NCBI RefSeq assembly: GCF_011612265.2
Contig: NZ_CP050134.2
Span: 1,488,001-1,552,000, forward strand
DNA: 64,000 bases
DNA from: Corynebacterium matruchotii
Lineage (GTDB): Bacteria > Actinomycetota > Actinomycetes > Mycobacteriales > Mycobacteriaceae
Reading direction: 5' to 3'
Shown: positions 1-9,203 of the stretch, one piece after another
Position numbering within the stretch: position 1 is the stretch's first letter
Layout of the letters: every line of letters starts with the position of its first letter
Translations under genes and position numbers: made by a program
The notes under the pieces: generated by a model
Seen by the model: the letters and a program-made list of their open reading frames with translations, nothing else
Told to the model about the DNA's origin: nothing
The model's database searches: none

Positions 1-1
1 A

Positions 2-664
2 GAGTTTTCCGATGCTATCCGCACCGGTTTCATCTGCAGCCCGCCGGGAATGCAATGGTACTTTCACCATGGTCGCTCCAACGAAATACCATGTGCTTCT
101 ACTAAGTACATGCAATACGCGTACTGCACCAAACTTGTCGGTGGCCACATAGCCGATAGTATTTACCTGAATTGGTTGGTCGCATTCCCCACCATCCCGC
201 CGGAGCACCGACATCCAACCCCCTATGTTTGTGGCACAAAGGCATTAAAAGCCCGCGGGTTTGACACTGGCCGGTGCGCGGTGGCTGATATCATCATGAC
301 CCCGCCGGAATTACTGCCCTATATCGACGAAACTTCCCTGTGCGACTACATCATAAATGAGCATATTACCCCTGATGATTGGGAGCTTGTCGATAATATT
401 CCGGTGGAAAATCCGCTTCCTGCCATGCGTAAATTCCACGAAGATGGTGACGATCGGATAGATGCTATTGATATGGCGTACCAGGCCTACCACCGCGGGT
501 ATTCCTGGGAAGACATTGCCTGGACCATTGAACCCGCCAAAGATTTATGGGTTGATGACGATACTGGCACCCAGCCCGCTAACGGCAAAGAGCTCCTCGA
601 TATTTTCTTTGCCGAGCGTTCCCCGGATGACCCTCGTCCGCCCTACGATGATGACGACTGGTGA
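2..664 (+). CDS. hypothetical protein, 5' end outside window
   Basis: The frame is open from the left edge (codons for EFSDAIRTGF precede the first internal ATG at 50), so the true start probably lies outside the window; 220 codons are visible. The protein is acidic and rich in aromatic residues, ends in a D-rich tail (PPYDDDDW), and has no membrane segment or signal peptide in view. I recognise no family. A stretch around residues 155-190 (AYQAYHRGYSWEDIAWTIE) looks like a helical pair. It runs convergently into the DoxX-type gene, whose stop lies 30 bases away. The call as a real gene rests on length, on codon use like its neighbours and on the lack of a better frame on either strand. Confidence 0.6.
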   Translation, partial: EFSDAIRTGFICSPPGMQWYFHHGRSNEIPCASTKYMQYAYCTKLVGGHIADSIYLNWLVAFPTIPPEHRHPTPYVCGTKALKARGFDTGRCAVADIIMTPPELLPYIDETSLCDYIINEHITPDDWELVDNIPVENPLPAMRKFHEDGDDRIDAIDMAYQAYHRGYSWEDIAWTIEPAKDLWVDDDTGTQPANGKELLDIFFAERSPDDPRPPYDDDDW

Positions 665-693
665 TAAGCCCCCACCAGAGGGCGTCGGCAAGC

Positions 694-1788
694 CTAGTTA
701 AAGGGGTTCGCACCCGCACCAAACCACCACAGGGCTGCGGCGCCAACCAGTCCGACGGCGGCGAAAATCCAGGAGGATGCCAACGGCCGACGGGACCAGC
801 CCCGGCTGCGGTCGAATGATATGGTGCCCGGGCCGGTGAACACCATGGCGAACGCAAGCGCGGTGAGCAGCACGCTCAACCACACCGAGTCGTTAGGGCT
901 GAGCACGCTGAAGTTGGGTTGTTTATCAATGGCGTGCAGGGTGCTGAAACCGCACACGGTAATTACCAATGCGGTGGCCACCGGGCTGAGCAGGCCGCAC
1001 AGGAGGAAAACCCCGGCAGCCAGCTGCAGGGTGGGGATAATGATCGACAAGGCGGAGCCGAACGTGTAGGTGGCGAAGTCGTGTTGCAGGCCGGTGAGGC
1101 CGGGGTTCGCACCAATCTGGAAGAACGTGCTCACCGACACAATGATGAGGTAGGTGGAGATAATCGCCCGCACCAGCAGCAACCCGAAGTCCAGGGTGCC
1201 GCGTTTTTCTTTGGGCTCGTCCTGGGATCGTGCGTTGAGGAATTCCTCGTTGACGATTTGCCGGTCCCTGGCCATGGCGGGCGCCGCCACCACCGGCGAG
1301 GCACCCGGCGTGGGAATCGCCTCGTTTTCGGATGTGGCAGGATAGGACTCCTCATAATCGTCGTAATCCTCATAGTCGTCCACCGGATCGGGGGTACCCC
1401 CTGGGCTATTGGGGCCGCCTGGCGCGTAGCTGTCGTCGCGGGTGAGTTCGGCGGTGGCAAAATATGAGGAGTCGGCGTAGTCATCCGCCGTCGACTGCTG
1501 CTGTTGTGTTGGCCTAGGTGTGGGCGGGAAATATTGGGGGGTTTTCGACCCATCGCCGGAAGGGTTTCCGAATACGTTCGCGGATAGGTCTTGTTGTGAT
1601 GCGGCCATCACGGTGGTGTCGTTATCGGTTTTCCTAGGTTTATTGGGGGTGATTTCTTCTGGCACGACCCGGCCGGCCCGGTTGTAGACGTCAGATGCTG
1701 GGGTGGCGGGTTTTCGTTGCCCGCCGAATGTGGGAAATTGGTTAGCGAAGGGGTCGTGTTGATGAGAATTGTTAGTGTTGTCGCTCAT
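694..1788 (-). CDS. DoxX family membrane protein with long disordered N-terminus
   Basis: About 364 aa. Residues 1-190 are hydrophilic, rich in P, D, E, S and T, and probably disordered in the cytoplasm. From about residue 200 there are four hydrophobic segments with the DoxX pattern (start LDFGLLLVRAIIS, later FLLCGLLSPVATALVI), ending in a small extra membrane helix and GAGANPFN. DoxX proteins are membrane proteins linked in mycobacteria to redox and thiol stress complexes; the exact role here is unknown. I chose the ATG at 1788 (MSDNTNNSHQHDP) because the longer frame up to 1983 adds a proline-rich stretch unlike a protein N-terminus. A -10-like TATAGT lies about 25 bases upstream. No strong Shine-Dalgarno is visible. 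Confidence 0.8.
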   Translation of the reverse strand: MSDNTNNSHQHDPFANQFPTFGGQRKPATPASDVYNRAGRVVPEEITPNKPRKTDNDTTVMAASQQDLSANVFGNPSGDGSKTPQYFPPTPRPTQQQQSTADDYADSSYFATAELTRDDSYAPGGPNSPGGTPDPVDDYEDYDDYEESYPATSENEAIPTPGASPVVAAPAMARDRQIVNEEFLNARSQDEPKEKRGTLDFGLLLVRAIISTYLIIVSVSTFFQIGANPGLTGLQHDFATYTFGSALSIIIPTLQLAAGVFLLCGLLSPVATALVITVCGFSTLHAIDKQPNFSVLSPNDSVWLSVLLTALAFAMVFTGPGTISFDRSRGWSRRPLASSWIFAAVGLVGAAALWWFGAGANPFN

Positions 1789-2406
1789 ACTTATCAAGGG
1801 TATTCGATAACTATACGGGCATCCCAAACCGGCCACACCGTACCGGGTGGGATTTCTGTGCCAGAAATTATTTTCGAACCTATTATTGGGGGTATGCGGT
1901 GGGGATATGCCTGGGATGGGGGAATTTGTTGCGGCGGACACGCAACCATCATTGGTGAATGTTTGTTCGAAAGATTTTCCCATTTGGCATGTTTTATCTG
2001 CTACCCCTCCTCCCCCATCATTGGATAAGAGCGCGTTAAGGAAAAGCCAGTGATGATGGCCGACGTTTCATAGCATGCAGGGAATGCATGGGCAGGCCCC
2101 GGGCCACTGTCGGGCCGCCGGATCGCCGAAAATTTGGTCGCCTGCTACCGGCATGTGCCGAGGTGTTGGTGTGTAGGCAGACCTCGGGCCGATGTACGTG
2201 GCGGCGTTTGGGCCGCAGCTCACCCGACGCGGGGCTGCCGCGATCCCATAGCCTGCTTGCGGTATGGCGGCAGGTGGTTGGCTGCCGTCTCCGGCCGCCT
2301 CGCCTGGTTGCCATGCCGGCCGCACCAAGTATCGACCGGTACAAGTCCTGGTTGCCGCGCTCCAGGGCGTTTGAAGAGCGCGGCAACCGGTCATGCTTGG
2401 GCAGGT
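1789..2406. other. 618-bp stretch without a convincing gene
   Basis: Frames are open on both strands here because the stretch is GC-rich, but none gives a recognisable or naturally composed protein. The left part should hold the promoter and leader of the DoxX-type gene. The right part holds a strong hairpin (2348-2390) just behind the HNH lipoprotein gene. I see no transposon ends or RNA gene. Confidence 0.5.
2348..2390 (-). terminator. long perfect hairpin after the HNH lipoprotein gene
   Basis: GGTTGCCGCGCTC at 2350-2362 pairs without mismatch with GAGCGCGGCAACC at 2376-2388 (13 bp, 13-base loop), with further G-U and C-G pairs outside. It lies 17 bases past the stop of the minus-strand gene ending at 2407. 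There is no T run, so it could be a Rho-assisted stop or an mRNA-stabilising hairpin. Confidence 0.55.
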
Positions 2407-3237
2407 TTAGGAGCAGGTGGCGAGTACTTTCTCCATTGCGTTTTTCTCCGCCGGGGTGACGCTGAGCCCATAGGTGGATTTGATGGTGATTTGCCGGCCC
2501 ACGTATTCGCACTGGTAGGCGGTGTTTGGTGGGAGCCACTCGGCGGCGTTTTTGGCGGATTTTTGGGTGTTGGATTCCCGGTTGGTGGCCTGAAGGTTGA
2601 TCGGATCGTTGGCGAAGTTGCGTCGGCGGTCCGCATCCCACTGGTAGGCGCCCGAATACCAAGCGTCGCCTAGGGCCACCACGTGGTCAATGGGAATCAG
2701 GTCACTGGATTTTCTTCCGCGTTTGAAGTCAATGGTGGTGTTGGTGTAGGGGTCGTTGAGTTTCCCCTTGGTCACGATGCAGTTGCGTTTGGCGGGTTTG
2801 AATTCCACGTCGGTGAGGTCGCGGGCCAGAATGTCGTTGCGGGTGTCGCAGCCGTTATGGCCACCGTCCACGGTGACATCGTCGCTCCAGGGTTTGCCGA
2901 ATTCGTTCCGATCGTATTTGGGGACGTTGGGGCTAAAACCGCGGGTGGGGAGGCTGCCGAGGGCGGTGCGGGCGGCATTGATGTCGACCGCAGAGAGCGC
3001 CGGTGCCGGCTGGCCGGTGGCGTCACCAGCGTCGCCGGTATCACTGGTGTCAGCATCGTCGGGGAGTTCGTTTTCTTCCCCGTTGCTGCTGGTCCCGTCG
3101 TCGACAGGCGGTTGTTGGCTGCTTGTGGTGGTTGATTTGCGGGCGAAGGAGCTGCCACTACCTTGGTCGCAGGCTACAAGCGATAGGGCTACGAAGAGGG
3201 TGGTTGCGCATGTGGTTACTAATTTTGTTCTGGTCAT
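2407..3237 (-). CDS. HNH endonuclease family lipoprotein (GmrSD/DUF1524-like C-terminus)
   Basis: 276 aa. The N-terminus is a lipoprotein signal: MTRTKLVTT, a hydrophobic core and the lipobox LVAC, so it should be anchored outside the membrane. A low-complexity S/T/D/E linker follows (about residues 25-75). The C-terminal 180 residues carry the GmrSD/DUF1524 HNH pattern: IDHVVAL, then PINLQATNRESN and a lysine-containing helix (QKSAKNAAEW); cysteines at CDTRND, NCIV, YQCEY and the C-terminal ATCS could form disulfides. Such secreted nuclease-like lipoproteins are common in corynebacteria; a role in extracellular DNA breakdown is inference. The ATG at 3237 was chosen over a longer frame because the signal peptide begins there. 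It lies 39 bases after lysG on the same strand. Confidence 0.85.
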   Translation of the reverse strand: MTRTKLVTTCATTLFVALSLVACDQGSGSSFARKSTTTSSQQPPVDDGTSSNGEENELPDDADTSDTGDAGDATGQPAPALSAVDINAARTALGSLPTRGFSPNVPKYDRNEFGKPWSDDVTVDGGHNGCDTRNDILARDLTDVEFKPAKRNCIVTKGKLNDPYTNTTIDFKRGRKSSDLIPIDHVVALGDAWYSGAYQWDADRRRNFANDPINLQATNRESNTQKSAKNAAEWLPPNTAYQCEYVGRQITIKSTYGLSVTPAEKNAMEKVLATCS

Positions 3238-3276
3238 CGGCGCTAGATTATCACGACATTGAGGCAACATTAGCGA

Positions 3277-4170
3277 TTACTGCTGTAGTGTTTGCGCAGC
3301 AGTTTGTACGGCGGTGGTGAGTTTTTCCAATGCTGGTGATTCGAGCCGCCACCTGTGCCAATAGAGGGGCACGTCAAGGATGGTGTCGTCGAGTCGGACC
3401 ACGTCGCCGCTCATGAGGAGTGGTTGTGCGTGTTGTAGTGGTAGTAGTGACCAGCCGAGTCCTACTCGGGTTGCTTCTGTGAAGGCTTCGGCCGAGGGGA
3501 TTTGTGATATTCGACGCATGATTGGTTGCGCGTTATCGGGTTCGTGGCGGGTTTTTTGGACGTGGGTTTTGAGGCCTTCGTCTTGGAGGCCGTCGCGGGG
3601 GCCGAAGCGGAGTGCTGGCATGGCTTCCCAGTCGACTTGCCCGTCGGTGGTGTATTTGTCGAGTAGCCAGGGGTTGGCGACGGATACGTAGCGCATGGTT
3701 CCGAGTTCGATGGCGTCGCAGCCGGGGGCGGGGTGGGGGTCGCGGGTGACTGCGCCGAGCACGTCGCCGCGGCGCAGGAGGTTGAGTGAGTGGGATTCGT
3801 CTTCGATGCGGAGGGTGAGGGTGACGGCATCCCAGCTGGCTACCCTGGCGAGCACGGGCGGGAACCAGGTGGCGAGCGAGTCGGCGTTGATGGCGACTGA
3901 TAGTGGGATGGTGGCGATGCGTTCTTTGAGGTTGGCCATGGTTTCGGCTTGGAGTAGTGCCATGCGGCGGGCGGCTTGCATGAGGACTTCGCCGGCTTCG
4001 GTGGCGCTGACGGGGGTGCCGCGGCGCAGCAGGAGGCGGCCGACGGTTTTTTCCAGGGTTTTGATGCGTTGGCTCACGGCTGATGGGGAGATTCCGAGGA
4101 TGTAGGCGGCGTCTTCGAAGCTGCCTTCGTCCACAATGGTAAGCAGGGTTTGGAGGTGAATGGGGTTCAT
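3277..4170 (-). CDS. lysG: LysG, LysR-type activator of lysine export
   Basis: 297 aa. The N-terminal winged helix (MNPIHLQTLLTIVDEGSFED, then SPSAVSQRIKTLE) and the effector-binding domain (SVAINADSLATWFPP, LLRRGDVLGAVTR, SAEAFTEATRVGLGWSLLP) match LysG of Corynebacterium glutamicum, a member of the ArgP/IciA branch. LysG senses L-lysine, L-arginine and L-histidine and switches on lysE. The gene is divergent from lysE with an 82-bp shared regulatory region, the standard arrangement. The start at 4170 (ATG, MNPIHL) matches the family; the upstream extension MRKNRFIMLV is not needed. Function is assigned with high confidence from motif similarity and neighbour. Confidence 0.95.
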   Translation of the reverse strand: MNPIHLQTLLTIVDEGSFEDAAYILGISPSAVSQRIKTLEKTVGRLLLRRGTPVSATEAGEVLMQAARRMALLQAETMANLKERIATIPLSVAINADSLATWFPPVLARVASWDAVTLTLRIEDESHSLNLLRRGDVLGAVTRDPHPAPGCDAIELGTMRYVSVANPWLLDKYTTDGQVDWEAMPALRFGPRDGLQDEGLKTHVQKTRHEPDNAQPIMRRISQIPSAEAFTEATRVGLGWSLLPLQHAQPLLMSGDVVRLDDTILDVPLYWHRWRLESPALEKLTTAVQTAAQTLQQ

Positions 4171-4252
4171 GACCAGCATTATAAAGCGGTTCTTACGCAA
4201 GTTAATAAAAAGTAATTTTACTTAAGTGGGTGTTTCGGTAACACTAAGACCT
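4171..4252. promoter_or_regulatory. lysG-lysE divergent promoter/operator
   Basis: AT-rich 82-bp region between the two start codons. A perfect inverted repeat, AAGTAA-TT-TTACTT, lies at 4210-4223, close to the middle, and is a plausible LysG site. The 3' part (TAACACTAAG) could supply the lysE -10; no Shine-Dalgarno precedes lysE, so a very short leader is likely. Confidence 0.6.
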
Positions 4253-4987
4253 ATGAGCATTGCTGTTGCTGGTTTCCTCTTGGGTCTTTCTCTCATTGTT
4301 GCCATCGGCCCGCAAAACGCCCTGGTGATCCGTCAGGGCGTCAAGCGTGAGGGTTTGATTGTCGTGCTTGCTATTTGCATGCTGAGCGATATTTTCTTGA
4401 TCTTTGGTGGCACTGCCGGCGTGGGCGTGATTATTGAAAAAGCCCCTCTTGCCCTGGTGGCGTTGAAGTGGTTTGGTGCCGCCTACCTAGCTTGGTTCGC
4501 GGTTTCGTGTTTTAAGGACATGGTAAAGCCGCGGGCGTTGGACAGTTCCGCCACCGATAATGGTACTTCGCTTGACGACGCCCCCACGGTGGCACATATT
4601 TCGAACGTGGATTCGACCAGTGGGAATGGTGGCCAGGTGCAAACCAAGACCCGGCCCATCACCACCACTGCCCCAACCCGGCAGGCTCACCCGGCTCGGC
4701 CGTGGGTGAAACCCGCATTGGCGGCGTTGGCGTTTACCTGGCTCAACCCGAGCGCCTATATTGATACGCTCGTCATGTTGGGTGGGATCGCTAACCAACA
4801 TGGGGAATCCGGCCGGTGGGTGTTTGCGGCGGGCGCGCTGATGGCGTCGGCAGTGTGGTTTCCATTGTTGGGGTTTTTCTCGACGCGGTTTTCCCGGGTG
4901 CTGAGCCGGCCGCAGGCGTGGCGGGTCATCAATGGTGTGATTGGGTGCATCATGGTGGTGATGTGCATTCGGCTGATAATGCACTAG
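4253..4987 (+). CDS. lysE: LysE, L-lysine/L-arginine exporter
   Basis: 244 aa. Begins MSIAVAGFLLGLSLIVAIGPQNALV, the conserved first helix of LysE with the IGPQN signature, then IRQGVKREGL. Five to six hydrophobic segments are visible; a hydrophilic cytoplasmic loop of about 60 residues (VKPRALDSS to HPARPWVKP) separates helices 3 and 4, and TWLNPSAYIDTLVMLGG is the second family signature. It exports basic amino acids when intracellular levels rise, under LysG control. The internal ATG at 4253 is preferred over 4226 because the hydrophobic helix starts there and the extra nine residues (GVSVTLRPM) lie in the operator region. The gene ends facing gatB with a shared terminator. Confidence 0.95.
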   Translation: MSIAVAGFLLGLSLIVAIGPQNALVIRQGVKREGLIVVLAICMLSDIFLIFGGTAGVGVIIEKAPLALVALKWFGAAYLAWFAVSCFKDMVKPRALDSSATDNGTSLDDAPTVAHISNVDSTSGNGGQVQTKTRPITTTAPTRQAHPARPWVKPALAALAFTWLNPSAYIDTLVMLGGIANQHGESGRWVFAAGALMASAVWFPLLGFFSTRFSRVLSRPQAWRVINGVIGCIMVVMCIRLIMH

Positions 4988-5013
4988 GAAGACCAGGTGG
5001 AGGAAATAACAAT

Positions 5014-5059
5014 AGGCCGCAGATCGGCGGAAGTGGGGGTTGCCGACCTGCGGCCTTTT
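5014..5059. terminator. bidirectional terminator between lysE and gatB
   Basis: AGGCCGCAGATCGGC (5014-5028) pairs with GCCGACCTGCGGCCT (5042-5056) with one mismatched or wobble position, followed by TTT on the plus strand. It sits between two convergent genes and can serve both. Confidence 0.8.
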
Positions 5060-5081
5060 GGGTTTGCGGCTCTCGCGGGGG

Positions 5082-6590
5082 TTATTCGGCGAGTTTCGCG
5101 GCGATGAGCTTATTCACCTGCCCGGGGTCGGCCTTGCCGCGGGTGGCCTTCATGACCTGGCCAACGATAGCGCCGGCCACCTTGGTGTTGCCGGCCCGGT
5201 ATTTGGCCACAATGTCGGGGTTGGCGGCAATGGCCTCATCGACGGCGGCTTCGATGGCCCCGTCGTCGCGGACGACCTCCAGACCGCGGGCGGCAACAAC
5301 CTCGTCGACGTCGCCTTCGCCGGCAAGCACCCCATCAACCGCCTGGCGGGCGAGCTTATTGGTGAGCTTCCCCGCCTTGATGAGCTCCACCACGTGGGCG
5401 ACCTGGGTGGGGGTGATGGGCAATTGGTCGAGCTCTATGCCTTGCTGGTTGGCTTTTTGCGCCAGGTAGGAAACCCACCAGGAGCGGGCCTCGCCGGAGG
5501 TGGTGCCCGCCGCAACGGTGGCGATGATGGGTTCGAGGGCACCGGCGTTGACAATGTCCCGCATTTCAGCGTCGGAGATGCCCCATTCTTGCTGGATGCG
5601 GGCCTTCCGCACCCAGGGCAGTTCCGGTAGGGTGGCCCGGATTTCTTCCACCCATTCCCTCGGGGCGATGACTGGGGGCAGGTCGGGGTCATTGAAGTAG
5701 CGGTAGTCCTCGGCGGTTTCCTTGGGCCGGCCCTTGGTGGTGGTCCCGTCGGTCTCCTGATAGTGGCGGGTTTCCTGGATAATGGTGCCGCCGTCGGCGA
5801 GGACCTGGGCTTGCCGCTGCATTTCGTAGCGGACCGCCTGGTAGACGGAGCGCAGGGAGTTAATATTTTTCGTTTCGGTGCGGGTGCCGAACTCGGTGGC
5901 ACCAATGGGTTTGAGGGACACGTTGGAGTCGACACGCATGGATCCCTGGTCCATGCGGGCGTCGGAAACCCCGAGGGCCTTGACCAGGTCGCGGAGGGCG
6001 GCAACGTAGGCGCGGGCAACCTCGGGGGCGCGGCGGCCGGCGCCAATGATGGGTTTCGTGACGATCTCGATGAGGGGAACACCGGCCCGGTTGCAGTCAA
6101 CGAGGGAGGAGGTGGCGCCGTGGATGCGGCCGTCGGTGCCACCAATGTGGGTGAGCTTGCCGGTGTCTTCCTCCATGTGGGCGCGCTCGATTTCGACGCG
6201 CCATTCGGTACCATCGTCGAGAATAACGTCAAGGTAGCCGTCGTAGGCTATGGGCTCGTTGTATTGGGAGATTTGGTAGTTTTTGGGCTGGTCGGGGTAG
6301 AAATAGTTTTTGCGGGCAAATCGGGATGATTCGGCGATGCTGCAGTTTAAGGCCAGGCCGATCTTAATGGCCCACTCCACGCCTTTGGCATTGACGACTG
6401 GGAGCGCCCCGGGCAGTCCTAGGGAGACGGGGTCTACATGGGAGTTGGGTTCCGCACCAAAGCGGGCGGAGGAGGTGGAGAACATTTTCGTTTCGGTGGC
6501 GAGTTCCACATGGACTTCCATGCCCATTACTGGTTCGTATTGTTCTAAGACGTCGTCGTAGTCCATCAATTCGTCAAAAGCGGTTGTCAT
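5082..6590 (-). CDS. gatB: Asp-tRNA(Asn)/Glu-tRNA(Gln) amidotransferase subunit B
   Basis: 502 aa, normal for GatB. Family signatures are clear: [10 protein letters not shown] near residue 22, [15 protein letters not shown] near 95, [15 protein letters not shown] near 150, and the helical plus YqeY-like tail that ends in [18 protein letters not shown]. GatB binds the misacylated tRNA and forms the kinase part of the GatCAB enzyme that converts Glu-tRNA(Gln) to Gln-tRNA(Gln) (and, where needed, Asp-tRNA(Asn) to Asn-tRNA(Asn)). Partners gatA and gatC lie 20 kb to the right on the same strand, so the complex is encoded at two places. The ATG at 6590 ([10 protein letters not shown]) is preferred over a GTG six bases upstream. 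Confidence 0.96.
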   Translation of the reverse strand: MTTAFDELMDYDDVLEQYEPVMGMEVHVELATETKMFSTSSARFGAEPNSHVDPVSLGLPGALPVVNAKGVEWAIKIGLALNCSIAESSRFARKNYFYPDQPKNYQISQYNEPIAYDGYLDVILDDGTEWRVEIERAHMEEDTGKLTHIGGTDGRIHGATSSLVDCNRAGVPLIEIVTKPIIGAGRRAPEVARAYVAALRDLVKALGVSDARMDQGSMRVDSNVSLKPIGATEFGTRTETKNINSLRSVYQAVRYEMQRQAQVLADGGTIIQETRHYQETDGTTTKGRPKETAEDYRYFNDPDLPPVIAPREWVEEIRATLPELPWVRKARIQQEWGISDAEMRDIVNAGALEPIIATVAAGTTSGEARSWWVSYLAQKANQQGIELDQLPITPTQVAHVVELIKAGKLTNKLARQAVDGVLAGEGDVDEVVAARGLEVVRDDGAIEAAVDEAIAANPDIVAKYRAGNTKVAGAIVGQVMKATRGKADPGQVNKLIAAKLAE

Positions 6591-6622
6591 ACCCACAAAC
6601 TATACCGCTTGGGTGGGGATTT

Positions 6623-7294
6623 TTAGACTTGGCCACCAGAGAGTAGTTCGTCGGTGCTTACTACCCCAGTACGGTAGGCGAAAAGCACTGCGTGGACCCG
6701 GTCACGGGAATTGGTTTTCATGAGAATGTGCCGCACATGGGTTTTGACGGTGGCCATGGATACGTATTCGTGGTCGGCGATTTCCTGGTTAGTCAGGCCC
6801 AAGGCGATGAGCCGGAGAATAACGGTTTCTCTAGGGGTGAGTTCGGCCACGGCCGGTGAAGGGGTTGGTGCGGCGGGCTGGTTGGGGTGTTTGAGTAATT
6901 CCAGCACGTGGGCGGTGGCGGTGGGCGCGAGCACCGCCTGCCCGTCATAGACGAGGCGGATGGCGTCGAAAAGCTCTTCCGGCTCGACATCTTTGAGAAG
7001 GAAACCGCTGGCTCCGGCGGCGATGGCGCCGGCGACAAATTCTTCATCATCAAAGGTGGTGAGCATGATGACCTTGGTGTCGGGGTTGGCGGCGATGAGC
7101 TGTTTCGTGGCCTCAATACCGTTGAGTTCGGGCATTTGGATATCCATGAGCACAATGTCGACGGGTTTTTGGTGCGCAACCTGGGTGCCGTCGGCAACCT
7201 GCCAACTCGCTTCCATGTCAGCTTGGGAATTGATGAGCAGGCTAAAGCCGGTTCGGACAAGGGGTTGGTCGTCAGCAAGGCCGATGGTTATCAT
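6623..7294 (-). CDS. LuxR/NarL-type response regulator
   Basis: 223 aa. The receiver domain is intact: DD at residues 8-9, phospho-acceptor D51 in VLMDIQMPELNG, T in MLTTFDDEE and K in FLLKDVEP. A 25-residue linker leads to a LuxR helix-turn-helix (LTPRETVILRLIALGLTNQEIA, then STATVKTHVRHIL-like text). Its ATG overlaps the stop of the histidine kinase gene by 4 bases, so both are translated together. It is the last gene of a five-gene unit with an ABC transporter, and the likely target is that operon's own promoter. Such systems usually answer cell-envelope stress or peptide antibiotics; the stimulus here is unknown. Confidence 0.9.
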   Translation of the reverse strand: MITIGLADDQPLVRTGFSLLINSQADMEASWQVADGTQVAHQKPVDIVLMDIQMPELNGIEATKQLIAANPDTKVIMLTTFDDEEFVAGAIAAGASGFLLKDVEPEELFDAIRLVYDGQAVLAPTATAHVLELLKHPNQPAAPTPSPAVAELTPRETVILRLIALGLTNQEIADHEYVSMATVKTHVRHILMKTNSRDRVHAVLFAYRTGVVSTDELLSGGQV

Positions 7295-8448
7295 CGTGGG
7301 ATTTCTACTTTCACAAGAAACTCGTTGTTATCGGTTCTCACCTGCGTGGCCCCACCCAGGGCGGTAGCACGCTCCCGCATGCCCTGTATCCCATATCCGG
7401 GGTCGGGCCGGTGTTCGGGAAGGCGGTTTGTTGCGGTAATGGTGACATGTTTCTCGGTCGTTTCTACCGTAAGTTGGCCACGTTGTCCAGGGGAATACTT
7501 CAACATATTGGTGAGTAATTCCTGGATGATGCGGTACAAGGTGGTTTGGATAAGCTGCGGCAGATCATCAGGCAGGGTGTCGATTCCACTGGTGTGGACA
7601 TCCAGCCCGGCATGGCGGGCGTCGTAAAGCAGGCCGCGGATCGCCGCAATGTTGAAGACCGCGTCGGCGTCACGGCCTTCATTATCGCGGAGCACGCTGA
7701 GCAGACCACGCATTTGTTTCAGCGCACTGCGGGACGTTGCGGCTATGGTCTCCAACGCTTCGGTGCCGACTTCGGGGTTGGTGGGGTTGGTGTAGCGGGC
7801 GCCGTCGGCGAGGGCGATCACGGCGGACAGGTTGTGGGCCACAATGTCGTGCATTTCGCGGGCGATGCGGGTGCGTTCCACAATGGCTGCCAATTCGGCG
7901 CGGTCCTGCAAAGCCTGGTGTTCCGCTTGCCGACGCCGGGCCACACCACCCAACTGCCAGAAGAACCCCACAATGATCCAGCTTATTACGACGGCTGTGA
8001 CACGAAGCTGCCAGGCACTCACATAATTTTGGGCATCGGCGTCAAGAAGCTTGTCGTTCATCATCTCGGCCGCAGCAATACCGGCGAGAATCCAAACCAG
8101 CCACAGGGGCCGCCACCTAGGATTACAGTTGGCGCTGGCGAGATAGATGACGTAAAGGAGTGGAATACCGACCCGAGGGAAATCGCTGGCCACCTGCGCA
8201 ACAAGGAGGGCGGTAAAGGAGCAGGCAATCACCCCCATGGTAGCGTCGGGATATTTCGGGTGGATGCATAACGCCACCGTCACAGTAAGGTAAACAACAA
8301 ACCCGATGATGTGTTGGGTGGAGGTCAGCGGCGGCACCCCAACCGTGGGATGGGGATCAAGGAAACTGATGGTAAAAAGCACCCCCAGCGCGACGATGAT
8401 GAAAAGTCGGAGCGGGTGCCCCACCCAGGTGTTGAGACGCTCGATCAT
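7291..8448 (-). CDS. sensor histidine kinase (HisKA_3 class)
   Basis: 385 aa. Five or six hydrophobic segments occupy residues 12-165 with little extracytoplasmic domain, followed by a short coiled coil (RRRQAEHQALQDRAELAAI). The dimerisation box holds the phospho-histidine at about residue 200 (AREMHDIVAHNLS), typical of NarL-partner kinases. The ATPase part has the N box (IIQELLTNMLKYS) and the G box (GYGIQGMRERATALGG). The start overlaps the permease gene by 4 bases and the end overlaps the response regulator by 4 bases. The membrane part without a sensor loop suggests it senses a membrane-embedded signal or the transporter itself. Confidence 0.9.
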   Translation of the reverse strand: MIERLNTWVGHPLRLFIIVALGVLFTISFLDPHPTVGVPPLTSTQHIIGFVVYLTVTVALCIHPKYPDATMGVIACSFTALLVAQVASDFPRVGIPLLYVIYLASANCNPRWRPLWLVWILAGIAAAEMMNDKLLDADAQNYVSAWQLRVTAVVISWIIVGFFWQLGGVARRRQAEHQALQDRAELAAIVERTRIAREMHDIVAHNLSAVIALADGARYTNPTNPEVGTEALETIAATSRSALKQMRGLLSVLRDNEGRDADAVFNIAAIRGLLYDARHAGLDVHTSGIDTLPDDLPQLIQTTLYRIIQELLTNMLKYSPGQRGQLTVETTEKHVTITATNRLPEHRPDPGYGIQGMRERATALGGATQVRTDNNEFLVKVEIPR

Positions 8449-9197
8449 GAGTATTCCCGGTTAGTGAAGATACGGACGAACCCGATCAGGAAAACACCGG
8501 CAAGCACGGCACTGGACAGGAAAATCGTGACCACACTCCCCATATCAATGCTGGTGCCGGTGGTGCCGGTGGCCACGGAAATAAGCGAAAGGCTACGGCT
8601 CACCAACGAATAGGGGAACAACCAGCCGAGATCCCGGATCCAGCCGGGGGCGAAACTAAACGCAATCCCGATAATGAGCCCGAGGAACGACCAGGCGATG
8701 GGGGCGGCGAACGATTTCAGGTACATGGACAGCACGGACTGCAGCAACACCAACGGCACGGCGGCAACAATGCTGATGAGCACCAACACCAGATACTTCA
8801 AGGGCGGGGCACCGTTATGGCTGGCAAAAGTGACGCCAACAACGAAAGTGCCGACCACGAGAATGAGCTGCATAAATAGGATCAGAATACTCACAGCCGT
8901 GGTTTTCGCCGCAATGAGGCTCACTGCCCGGCGCGTGTTGGTGCGGAGCATGGTGTAGTTCGAGCCTTGGTGTTCCATGCGCCAGGCGGCGGCAACAATA
9001 ACGGCGACACCAATGCTGAGGTAGAACATGCCGTAGAAGAGGAGAACCTGGCTGAACAGGGAATCCCAGCCGTGGGTGAGGGCCCCTGGGTTACTGAAAT
9101 AGTTGATGCTGCCGGTGATAACTGCCAGAAGCGGGAGGACGATGGCGATGAGCCACAGGTGGGAGCGGCGGAGTTTGAGTAGTTCGGCGCGAAGCAT
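8445..9197 (-). CDS. ABC-2 type transporter permease (second)
   Basis: 250 aa with six predicted membrane helices and the start MLRAELLKLRRSHLW, a pattern seen in permeases of BcrA/lantibiotic-immunity-type ABC exporters. It lies 6 bases after the first permease gene and overlaps the kinase gene by 4 bases. The two permeases probably form a heterodimer with the ATPase encoded at 9929-10852. Substrate unknown; self-protection from, or export of, a membrane-active peptide is the usual role for this gene order. Confidence 0.85.
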   Translation of the reverse strand: MLRAELLKLRRSHLWLIAIVLPLLAVITGSINYFSNPGALTHGWDSLFSQVLLFYGMFYLSIGVAVIVAAAWRMEHQGSNYTMLRTNTRRAVSLIAAKTTAVSILILFMQLILVVGTFVVGVTFASHNGAPPLKYLVLVLISIVAAVPLVLLQSVLSMYLKSFAAPIAWSFLGLIIGIAFSFAPGWIRDLGWLFPYSLVSRSLSLISVATGTTGTSIDMGSVVTIFLSSAVLAGVFLIGFVRIFTNREYS

Positions 9198-9203
9198 GAT
9201 AGG

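Noticed and set aside
2036..2673. Open frames on both strands next to the HNH lipoprotein gene
   Set aside because: They exist because of high GC and run into the real gene; none looks like a protein.
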